Of a DNA stretch of 64,000 nt, positions 17,739-24,695 are shown piece after piece. A program made the position numbers and the translations under genes. Source of the stretch: Gordonibacter sp034932485 (GTDB lineage Bacteria; Actinomycetota; Coriobacteriia; Coriobacteriales; Eggerthellaceae); the NCBI GenBank assembly GCA_034932485.1, contig JAYFOQ010000009.1, positions 62,001-126,000 on the forward strand. The letters are read 5' to 3'. Every line of letters begins with the position of its first letter. Positions within the stretch are counted from its first letter, which is position 1. Under the pieces are notes generated by a model. That model was given only the letters and a program-made list of their open reading frames with translations. It ran no database searches and was not told where the DNA came from.

Positions 17739-18359
17739 GTGGTACGCCAAGGTATCGATCGCGGCACTATCGCCCATGCGGCTTATACGCTGGCAGAAGA
17801 GCATGGTCTAGCTGCCTTAGGTATTCGCAATGTGGCTGAAGCTTGCGATGTGTCTGTAGGCACGATCTATAAGTATTTCCCAACAAAGGATGATCTGGTT
17901 GTTGAGGTTATAGGCACTTTTTGGCGCAAAGCTTTTTCGGAAGATATGTGTCGCATTGTTCCTGGTGAACGTTTTGATGCCTTTACCGCACGTCTGTATG
18001 AAACTTTGGGTAGTGCGCTTGCGGCCTTTCGTTCTGATTGGCTACCGCAGATTAGCGCACTCTCTATTCAAGGTCGAGATACGGGAAAGATGCGCGAGTC
18101 TCAAGTGCTCGACCATATGCGCGATGGGCTGCTTGCTGTACTTTTGGCCGATGACGCGGCCGACCTATCGCGATTGGGTTTGCCGGCCGAACAGTTGGCG
18201 GCTTTTGTTCGAGATAGTATTCTAGCTAGCTTGTGTGCAGGAGGGGACGAGAGCGAGGTGCTTGTTGCTTTACTTCGCGCGGCTTTGTACGAGCCTTTAA
18301 AATCCCACGCTGTCCCACAGGGGCAAGCGGAGACGGTTGTGTTTGCCGGAGAAAGGTGA
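17739..18359 (+). CDS. TetR family transcriptional regulator
   Basis: About 206 residues. The N-terminal helix-turn-helix is TIAHAAYTLAEEHGLAALGIRNVAEACDVSVGTIYKYFPTKDDLV, typical of TetR. The ligand-binding C-terminal part is not recognisable to a subfamily. I favour GTG 17739, eight bases after AAAGGGG; GTG 17730 is the other choice. The promoter region carries two copies of TGAAC-N3-GTTCA, so autoregulation is likely. A membrane protein gene follows after five bases and is the probable target or partner. Confidence 0.85.
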   Translation: MVRQGIDRGTIAHAAYTLAEEHGLAALGIRNVAEACDVSVGTIYKYFPTKDDLVVEVIGTFWRKAFSEDMCRIVPGERFDAFTARLYETLGSALAAFRSDWLPQISALSIQGRDTGKMRESQVLDHMRDGLLAVLLADDAADLSRLGLPAEQLAAFVRDSILASLCAGGDESEVLVALLRAALYEPLKSHAVPQGQAETVVFAGER

Positions 18360-18364
18360 TCTTT

Positions 18365-18829
18365 ATGTTTAAGATTGCTACTGAAAAATTGTTGTTGGTC
18401 GCTGGCATTGTATGGACTATAGCGGGTGCAAACATTGCTAATATTGGGCTAACGGCTTATCGAAACGACTGGGGTTGGGTTATCTGGGCGCTGTTGGTGG
18501 GTACTATCGTCATCTTTGTGTTATTTCATGTGGGTATTTTTACGAAGATGGTAGGCAAGCATTCCGATCGTATTCGCGGTTACCAAGAAGGTAAAACTTT
18601 CATTTTGAAGTTTTTTGACAAGAAGGGTTACCTTATGATGGCAATCATGATGGGCGGTGGCATCGCGTTGCGCATGTCGGGCTTGGTACCCGATTGGTTT
18701 ATTGCATTTTTCTATACCGGGTTGGGTATTGCGCTGATGGTTGCCGGGATTAGCTTTATTGTTCGTTATTTCAAGAGTCCTAAGCCGGGGTGCCCCCTCA
18801 TGCCGAGTACGTATGCAAAACACGATTAG
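18365..18829 (+). CDS. Small membrane protein, four predicted helices, downstream of tetR
   Basis: 154 residues with hydrophobic segments near 10-30, 40-60, 92-110 and 115-135. The short basic loop between the second and third contains KHSDRIRGYQEGKTFILKFFDKKGY. I do not recognise a named family. Its ATG at 18365 is preceded by GAAAGGTG and lies five bases past the tetR stop, so it is translated with the repressor. The tetR-plus-membrane-protein arrangement fits an inducible efflux or membrane-stress function, but that is inference from context alone. Confidence 0.75.
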   Translation: MFKIATEKLLLVAGIVWTIAGANIANIGLTAYRNDWGWVIWALLVGTIVIFVLFHVGIFTKMVGKHSDRIRGYQEGKTFILKFFDKKGYLMMAIMMGGGIALRMSGLVPDWFIAFFYTGLGIALMVAGISFIVRYFKSPKPGCPLMPSTYAKHD

Positions 18830-19000
18830 CCTTGATATCTTTATACTGGTAGCTTATGTCTTGCTTTAAGACTTTGCATAGTATCATGACAATAAGGTTA
18901 CGACGCGCGTTGTGTTGTGTCGATTTACCCTACCATGGTTGCTGAACCGTAAGCTCAAAGTAATTCCGGTGCCTGAGTGTCGGAGTCGGAGGAGGAACCT

Positions 19001-19669
19001 GTGGCCTCTCTATTCGTCGTTGAAGACGATGCGCCCTTGCGTGAAGAACTTATGCGTCTGCTGGAACTACAGGGACATACCGCTCTTGCTAGTACAGCTT
19101 TTGATCGTATTGCGGATGAAATACGGGACGCAGATCCCGACTGTGTTATTCTTGATTTAAAGTTGCCCGGTGACGGGGGGCACGCTATATGTCGTGATCT
19201 GCGTCGCTCAAGTGATGTGCCTATTATTATGCTAACCTCCTCCGACAATGAGTTCGATGAGGTTATGAGCATGAACCTTGGCGCTGACGACTATGTAACA
19301 AAGCCCTATAATCCCTCCGTTTTGCTGGCGCGTATTCAATCGGTGTTGCGCCGTGCTGTTCGTCCAGAACCCGTGTCGTTCTTGTCCTATAAAGGCCTTG
19401 TTTTGGATGTATCGAAGGGCTCGGTGAAATACGGCGAACGTTCGATGGAATTAACACGTAATGAATTGCGCATTTTGCATCTGCTTATGGAAAGTCGAGG
19501 CACCATTGTTGCTCGCCAGGAACTCATGATGGAATTGTGGCAGTCAGATGCCTTCATTGATGACAACACCCTCACCGTAAATATTAATCGTCTGCGCAAA
19601 AGTCTCGCTTCTATTGGGGTGCCTGACGACTTTCTTGTTACGCGTCGTGGGCAAGGGTATCTTGTCTAA
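19001..19669 (+). CDS. OmpR/PhoB-type response regulator (BceR-like), module 1
   Basis: 222 residues: a receiver domain (about 1-115) with the acidic pair VEDDAP, the phospho-acceptor in PDCVILDLKLPGDGG and the Lys in YVTKPYNPSVLLARI. A C-terminal winged helix follows, with ELTRNELRILHLLMESRGTIVARQELMMELW and DDNTLTVNINRLRKSL. GTG 19001 has the strong GGAGGAGG upstream; the GTG at 18977 would add eight residues. It is coupled to a histidine kinase and an ABC pair in the order RR-HK-ATPase-permease, the layout of BceRSAB detoxification systems for cell-wall-active peptides. It resembles the regulator at 52967 closely. Confidence 0.92.
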   Translation: MASLFVVEDDAPLREELMRLLELQGHTALASTAFDRIADEIRDADPDCVILDLKLPGDGGHAICRDLRRSSDVPIIMLTSSDNEFDEVMSMNLGADDYVTKPYNPSVLLARIQSVLRRAVRPEPVSFLSYKGLVLDVSKGSVKYGERSMELTRNELRILHLLMESRGTIVARQELMMELWQSDAFIDDNTLTVNINRLRKSLASIGVPDDFLVTRRGQGYLV

Positions 19670-20697
19670 TGAATTTGTCGGCCTACTTGCGCGATCGTTT
19701 TGCGAATATTCTAATCGGTATGTTTTGCTGCGTTGTTGTAGGTGGCATGCTTACGGTACTTGGTGTTGGCAGGGACGCGGCTGTGTTGGTACCGTGCTTT
19801 ATTGCGTCTTGTGGTGCGGTGGCACTTGCTATTGAATATGCTCGCCGACGCCGCTTCTATGATGAGCTCGGACATATTGTAGATAATCTTGAGCGGACGT
19901 ACTACGCCTCGGAACTTCTAGAGGAGCCCGATTTTCTCGAGGGGAAGCTTACGCATGAAGCCCTTGAGGTTATAGGCAAGGTTGCGGCTGACGATGTAAT
20001 GTTTTATCGTCAGCAAGCCGAAGAGTACCGTGAATATATCGAACTGTGGATACATGAGATAAAGACACCCATTGCAGCAGCCCATCTTATGACTGCTACT
20101 CTGCATGGCTTTGATGCGACTAAGCTCAAAGGGGAACTTAGTCGCATAGAGTCTCATGTTGAGCAGGCGCTTTTTTATGCTCGCTCCGCTTCACTTGCGC
20201 GTGATTATGCTATCCGGGAGGTCGTTCTTGTCGAGGTCGTACGTACAGCGTGTAAGAAAAATGCGCGTTATCTTATTGAGCGAGGAACTACTCCCGTTGT
20301 TGTCATAGCTGAAAATGCTACGGTGTTTGCCGACTCCTCGTGGCTTGCTTTTATCTTGGGTCAGATACTTGTCAATGCTGCGAAGTACGGGGCGCAATGC
20401 GTGCGCTTCTCAATTAGTGTAGAAGGCAAGAATTCAAACCCAACCGGTACGATTCTTGAGATAGCCGATGACGGTCCGGGAATTCCTTCCGCTGATGTGC
20501 CGCGGGTGTTCGATCGAGGTTTTACCGGACAAAACGGGCGACAGCAGGGTTCGGCTACGGGTATGGGGCTCTATCTTGTGGCTATGCTGTGTAAGAAAAT
20601 GGGCCTTGGGGTAGCGTTAGCTTCGGAGGAAGGTGCGGGGACCCGAGTTCTGCTCACGTTTCCCCACGATCGCCACCGTCTTGATATTCAGCCATAA
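19669..20697 (+). CDS. Intramembrane-sensing histidine kinase (BceS-like), module 1
   Basis: 342 residues, start codon overlapping the regulator's stop by one base. Two hydrophobic segments lie within the first 65 residues with almost no extracellular loop, the hallmark of BceS/GraS-type kinases that read the state of a partner transporter rather than a ligand. The DHp box is YIELWIHEIKTPIAAAHLM with His129. HATPase motifs follow: FILGQILVNAAKYGAQ, IADDGPGIP, and GMGLYLVAML. The kinase partner is the adjacent regulator, and the likely stimulus is flux through the adjacent ABC transporter. Confidence 0.92.
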   Translation: MNLSAYLRDRFANILIGMFCCVVVGGMLTVLGVGRDAAVLVPCFIASCGAVALAIEYARRRRFYDELGHIVDNLERTYYASELLEEPDFLEGKLTHEALEVIGKVAADDVMFYRQQAEEYREYIELWIHEIKTPIAAAHLMTATLHGFDATKLKGELSRIESHVEQALFYARSASLARDYAIREVVLVEVVRTACKKNARYLIERGTTPVVVIAENATVFADSSWLAFILGQILVNAAKYGAQCVRFSISVEGKNSNPTGTILEIADDGPGIPSADVPRVFDRGFTGQNGRQQGSATGMGLYLVAMLCKKMGLGVALASEEGAGTRVLLTFPHDRHRLDIQP

Positions 20698-20778
20698 GCT
20701 TGGAAACTTCTCTGCATCCAATGAGTGTAGGTTTAAGCTGTCGCTTTTGATGTGTCCTGCTATGCCGTATTGTTCCTT

Positions 20779-20796
20779 CCTTGCGAAAACGTAAGG
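20779..20796 (+). promoter_or_regulatory. Shared palindrome upstream of the module 1 ABC genes
   Basis: CCTTGCG-AAAA-CGTAAGG, 6 of 7 arm positions pairing, 78 bases before the ATPase start. An almost identical element lies at 54708-54725 in front of the second module's ATPase. It is a good candidate for response-regulator binding. Confidence 0.5.
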
Positions 20797-20874
20797 TTGC
20801 GGTAAGCTGCTTCGATGGCGTTCGTGCGCGCAAGTCCGTAGTATCGTAGCGGACCTGAAGAAAAGGAGAATGTC

Positions 20875-21702
20875 ATGACCGAAGTATATGCAACCCCTGC
20901 GGCTTCCCCCGTCGCTTACCCCGCACAGGTAAGCGCTCGTCCCATCTTGTCGGTGCGTCAAATAGAAAAGGTGTACGGTAACAAAGATTCTGTGACCAAA
21001 GCGCTTTGCGATGTGAGCTTCGATGTGTTGCCAGGTGAATTCGTGGGTCTTATGGGGCCATCGGGTTCCGGTAAGACCACACTACTGAACTGTGTTGCCA
21101 CTATTGATACCGTAACCAGTGGTCACATTATGGTGGACGGCCGGGATATTACGGGTCTGCGCAGCCGAGGGCTTGCAAAGTTTCGCCGAGACGATCTGGG
21201 TTTTATCTTTCAAGACTCAAACCTACTGGATACTCTTACCGGTTTTGAGAATATTGCACTTGCGCTTACCGTGAAAGGTGAACCGACGAATCAGGTAAAG
21301 CCGAAGGTTGAAGCTGTCGCTCGCACGTTGGGCGTATCTGAGGTGCTGGGGAAATATCCTTATCAGATGTCGGGTGGTCAGAAACAGCGTATTGCCGCAT
21401 CGCGTGCCATTGTGGCAGATCCGAAGCTTGTGTTGGCCGACGAACCAACTGGTGCACTCGATTCGCGTTCGGCAACCGTTATGTTGGAGACGCTTTCGAT
21501 GATGAATACATCGCTTGGCGCAACTATTATGATGGTGACGCATGACTCGTACGCCGCGTCGTTCGCGAGTCGTATCCTGTTCATTAAAGACGGCGCTTTG
21601 TTTAATGAGATTCGTAAAGGAGATACCTCGCGCAAAGACTTCTTTAATCGCATTATGGAGGTTGTTACGTTCCTGGGCGGTGACGTGGCTGATGCTCGCT
21701 AA
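20875..21702 (+). CDS. ABC transporter ATP-binding protein (BceA-like), module 1
   Basis: 275 residues of the MacB/LolD/BceA ATPase class. Walker A is GPSGSGKTTLLN, the signature MSGGQKQRIAASRAI, Walker B LVLADEPTGALDS, then the H-loop MVTHDSYAASFASR. An N-terminal 20-residue Ala/Pro-rich tail precedes the domain and is missing in the module 2 copy. ATG 20875 follows AAAAGGAGA. The next gene, the permease, overlaps its end by 11 bases. With that permease it should form a transporter that removes or senses antimicrobial peptides at the membrane. Confidence 0.93.
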   Translation: MTEVYATPAASPVAYPAQVSARPILSVRQIEKVYGNKDSVTKALCDVSFDVLPGEFVGLMGPSGSGKTTLLNCVATIDTVTSGHIMVDGRDITGLRSRGLAKFRRDDLGFIFQDSNLLDTLTGFENIALALTVKGEPTNQVKPKVEAVARTLGVSEVLGKYPYQMSGGQKQRIAASRAIVADPKLVLADEPTGALDSRSATVMLETLSMMNTSLGATIMMVTHDSYAASFASRILFIKDGALFNEIRKGDTSRKDFFNRIMEVVTFLGGDVADAR

Positions 21703-23884
21703 ACTTGCTCTTCGAAACATAAAACGTTCGGTTAAAGATTACAGTATCTATTTCGTTACGCTTGTGTTTGGCGTCGCGGTGTTTTATGCGTTTAATTCAG
21801 TAACCAGTCAGTCCATTCTTTTCGACCTCGAGGGCTCTGCTTCGGCGAGTATGTTTGAAATGACCGGGCAGTTTTTGGGGATGTTTAGCGTACTTATTGC
21901 CTGTGTACTGGGATTCTTGGTGCTGTACGCGAATGGCTTTCTCATTCGTCGCCGTAAGAAGGAGTTTGGAACCTATCTTATGCTGGGAATGAACCCTGCC
22001 AGCGTGTCGTTTATCGTGCTTGTTGAGACGGTGACGGTTGGGCTTGTGTCGCTTGTTGTGGGATTGGTTTTGGGTTTTGTGCTGTCGCAAGGATTATCGT
22101 TTGTAACGGCGGGCCTGTTTAACATCCAGATGACTCAGTACCGTTTCATATTTTCGTTTGACGCGTTTTTGATGACGCTTGCGTGCTTTGCGCTTATTTT
22201 CGTTGTGGCTGCATTGTTTAACACGTTGTCTATACGCCGTTATAAGTTAATTGACCTCCTATCTGCTCGTGCCAAGAATGCGCGCTATCGCGTGCGAAAC
22301 CCGTGGATTAGCCTCGTTGCGTTCATCGCAGCTCTGGGAGTAATAGCTTGGGCATATGTTACGCTTATTGATAATGGTCTTTTGCAATTCGACGAGGGGT
22401 TCTGGAAGGCTACTGCGCTTATGGTTGTGGGTACCTTCCTGTTCTTCTGGTCGCTTGCGGGTTTTGCGCTTGCGTTGGTGGAACGCACGCGTGGTGTCTA
22501 CTTCAAAGGTCTTGCTATGTTTACCATGCGTCAGATCGCTAGTAAGGTAAACATAGCGTTTCTGTCGCTATCGGTAGTGTGCATTATGCTGTTTTTCTCA
22601 CTTACTGTTTTTTCCACGGGTATGGGCCTTGCGCGAGTTTTTAGTGGGAATATTGAAGACGGTACAGTTTACGATGCCACTCTTTCGGCTAATGTATATC
22701 TAAATGCGGGCGGCATACATGATCCCGAGACGTTGGCGGGTATGAATTCGGAAGATAGGGCTTACCAAGAGGTAGCCGATGCAAAAGCTGCTGCGGTGTT
22801 AGCTGAGGCCGTTGCTTACGACTGGAATATGGCTGCTAAGTTGGCATCCGTATCTCCCTTGTGGGACCAATTGGTAGATCGTTTTGCGCAAATTGATGCT
22901 TATCAGAGTTCAGATGTATCTTATGGCCAGCTTATGGATCGCTATGGTCACAATACTGGCAACGACAAGCAGGATGCAGCACTGCATGAACGCGGTGTTA
23001 CGCTTGTGGGTGTCTCGCAATTCAATGCGTTGGCTGAACTCTCGGGTCGCCCTACGGTGGATCTTGGTGCAAGCGATTATGCAGTAAGCAATACGCTTGA
23101 AGCTATGCGTAGTTTATCGGTTGTTTTGGCACGCGAGGGTGAGACGATCGAGATAGCAGGCAGGGTGCTCAGCGCCACGGGAGACTTGCTTAAGCAACCA
23201 ATGGAAGACGCTGCGTTTGCTGCAAGCGGAGCAGTTTTTATTGTACCCGATGGGGTCATTGCCGATTTGCGTACTACCGGTATCGTTCCTGATGTGAGTT
23301 ATCTTAATATTATGTATAAGATACCTCGCTCTGAAGGCGACAAGATGCTCGCTCAACTGCTTGCTGAGGTATCGCCTGCCGATCAGCGAGTCTCGGCATC
23401 GGGCTGGTCGTTTAGTCCGAAACCTTGGCCGGTAACGCTTTCGTTTACGGCCGAGGAGGTTATTGCTGAATCGAGTGGTATGAACCTGATGATTTCATAT
23501 CTGGCGCTCTATATAGGTTTTGTATTCCTTATTGCTACTGCTGCCATTCTTGCCATTCAGCAGCTTTCCGAGACGAGCGATTCGCTGGAGCGCTATAAAG
23601 TGCTTGCCGAGATAGGTTGTGATCGTCGTATGATATTCCGCTCACTACGCAAGCAGGTGCTCGTGTATTTCCTCGTGCCGCTTGTGTTGGCGGTGTGCCA
23701 TACCGTGTGTGCTGTGGGCATTATTAGTAATGCTGTGCTTGCTCAGCTGGGAGTATCGGTGGTAGAGCCTGCTTTCATGACAGCTGTGTTGGCCGGTATT
23801 GTATATGGAGCATACCTGCTGGTTGCATACTTCGCTAGTAAAGGTATTGTTCGCGCGTCGCTTGGAAAAAAACTACTGGGTTAA
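21692..23884 (+). CDS. BceB/FtsX-type ABC permease, module 1
   Basis: 730 residues. The start MLAKLALRNIKRSVKDYSIYFVTLVFGVAVFYAFNS is the BceB N-terminus. There is one early helix, then groups of helices (about 50-300), a large extracytoplasmic domain of roughly 200 residues (about 310-590), and three or so final helices beginning at MISYLALYIGFVFLIATAAILAIQQLSE. This architecture is that of peptide-antibiotic-sensing permeases. The true start is ATG 21692 inside the ATPase gene. A terminator follows at 23985. It shares clear similarity with the permease at 55604. Confidence 0.92.
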   Translation: MLAKLALRNIKRSVKDYSIYFVTLVFGVAVFYAFNSVTSQSILFDLEGSASASMFEMTGQFLGMFSVLIACVLGFLVLYANGFLIRRRKKEFGTYLMLGMNPASVSFIVLVETVTVGLVSLVVGLVLGFVLSQGLSFVTAGLFNIQMTQYRFIFSFDAFLMTLACFALIFVVAALFNTLSIRRYKLIDLLSARAKNARYRVRNPWISLVAFIAALGVIAWAYVTLIDNGLLQFDEGFWKATALMVVGTFLFFWSLAGFALALVERTRGVYFKGLAMFTMRQIASKVNIAFLSLSVVCIMLFFSLTVFSTGMGLARVFSGNIEDGTVYDATLSANVYLNAGGIHDPETLAGMNSEDRAYQEVADAKAAAVLAEAVAYDWNMAAKLASVSPLWDQLVDRFAQIDAYQSSDVSYGQLMDRYGHNTGNDKQDAALHERGVTLVGVSQFNALAELSGRPTVDLGASDYAVSNTLEAMRSLSVVLAREGETIEIAGRVLSATGDLLKQPMEDAAFAASGAVFIVPDGVIADLRTTGIVPDVSYLNIMYKIPRSEGDKMLAQLLAEVSPADQRVSASGWSFSPKPWPVTLSFTAEEVIAESSGMNLMISYLALYIGFVFLIATAAILAIQQLSETSDSLERYKVLAEIGCDRRMIFRSLRKQVLVYFLVPLVLAVCHTVCAVGIISNAVLAQLGVSVVEPAFMTAVLAGIVYGAYLLVAYFASKGIVRASLGKKLLG

Positions 23885-23984
23885 CGTAATGTGGTGCGTT
23901 AGTGCAGCATTGCTTGTTTTGTTGCCTGCGGTAGGGTAGTGGCATGCTGGTTTTTCTACCGTAAGTGAGGTGTGCCATGAAATC

Positions 23985-24025
23985 TTTCCCCGAAAGACGA
24001 TGCCGTTTTCCGTCTTTCGGGGAAA
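23985..24025 (+). terminator. Terminator after module 1
   Basis: Perfect 15-base arms (23985-23999, 24011-24025) with an 11-base loop, 100 bases after the permease stop. Only a short T-containing tail follows. Confidence 0.7.
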
Positions 24026-24031
24026 GCCTTA

Positions 24032-24061
24032 TTGCTAGCCGTGGTTAACTTTTGCTATCAT
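24032..24061 (+). promoter_or_regulatory. Predicted promoter for the YgbA_NO gene, leaderless
   Basis: TTGCTA (24032-24037), an 18-base spacer and TATCAT (24056-24061). The ATG at 24070 begins nine bases after the -10 box with no ribosome-binding site, placing the expected +1 at or next to the start codon. Confidence 0.5.
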
Positions 24062-24069
24062 GCGCAACT

Positions 24070-24414
24070 ATGGAAGATTCGCCTAAAATTGCCAGACGTC
24101 GCTTACGCGAGAAGCGCACTATCTCTCAGATGGTGGCGCTTTATTGCGCTGATAACCATACCGATGCTGAGCGTACTGAGAGGGCCTATTGCGGTGAGGC
24201 GCTTTGTCCGGAGTGCTTAGCAATCGACTCTAACGCCGTGCTGCGCACGGAGCGTTGCAGAAACATGAAAGATAAGACCTCGTGCGAGAAGTGCGGAAAT
24301 CACTGTTATCGCCCTGAAGATCGTGAACGAATTCGCGCGGTTATGCGCTACGCTGGTCCTCGTATGCTAGGTAAGCACCCCCTCGCAGCTCTGCGCCATT
24401 TGATGGGTATTTGA
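24070..24414 (+). CDS. YgbA_NO ('nitrous oxide-stimulated promoter') family protein
   Basis: 114 residues matching the E. coli YgbA family: RLREKRTISQMVALYCADNH near the start, SCEKCGNHCYRPEDRERIRAVMRYAGPRMLGKHPLAALRHLM at the end. Eight cysteines lie between about residues 42 and 85, including CPEC and CEKC, so metal or Fe-S binding is plausible. YgbA relatives are induced by nitric oxide and thought to help recovery from nitrosative stress; the biochemical role is unsettled. The start ATG 24070 has no ribosome-binding site but lies directly behind a promoter-like pair. A link to the anaerobic respiration genes elsewhere in the window is only suggestive. Confidence 0.85.
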   Translation: MEDSPKIARRRLREKRTISQMVALYCADNHTDAERTERAYCGEALCPECLAIDSNAVLRTERCRNMKDKTSCEKCGNHCYRPEDRERIRAVMRYAGPRMLGKHPLAALRHLMGI

Positions 24415-24540
24415 TTACACCTATGCAAACACTAAGAAGGCGGGAGCCCCTTTAGTGATTTGGGTATGCAACTTTTGAAGAGGATTTCTCTCCTATAGCC
24501 TTATCGAACAAATTGTGATCAAACTTTGTATGCTTATATA

Positions 24541-24554
24541 CGAACAAATGTTTT
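24541..24554 (+). promoter_or_regulatory. Weak LexA-box-like site upstream of uvrA
   Basis: CGAACAAATGTTTT matches the Gram-positive/actinobacterial SOS box (CGAAC-N4-GTTCG) perfectly in the left half and at 3 of 5 bases in the right. A second CGAACAAAT lies at 24505-24513. uvrA is a classic SOS gene. Confidence 0.3.
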
Positions 24555-24695
24555 TACGCCTACTTTGCTTGCGCTGCGCTAGAATGAACGATTGCACGGA
24601 AATGATAGTTTTCCAGTAACCATATCTGCGCTTCGAGAATGATAGGGAGCGCTTGCCAATGCAGTAATTATGATCAAGAAAGAGCGTATACGCAC

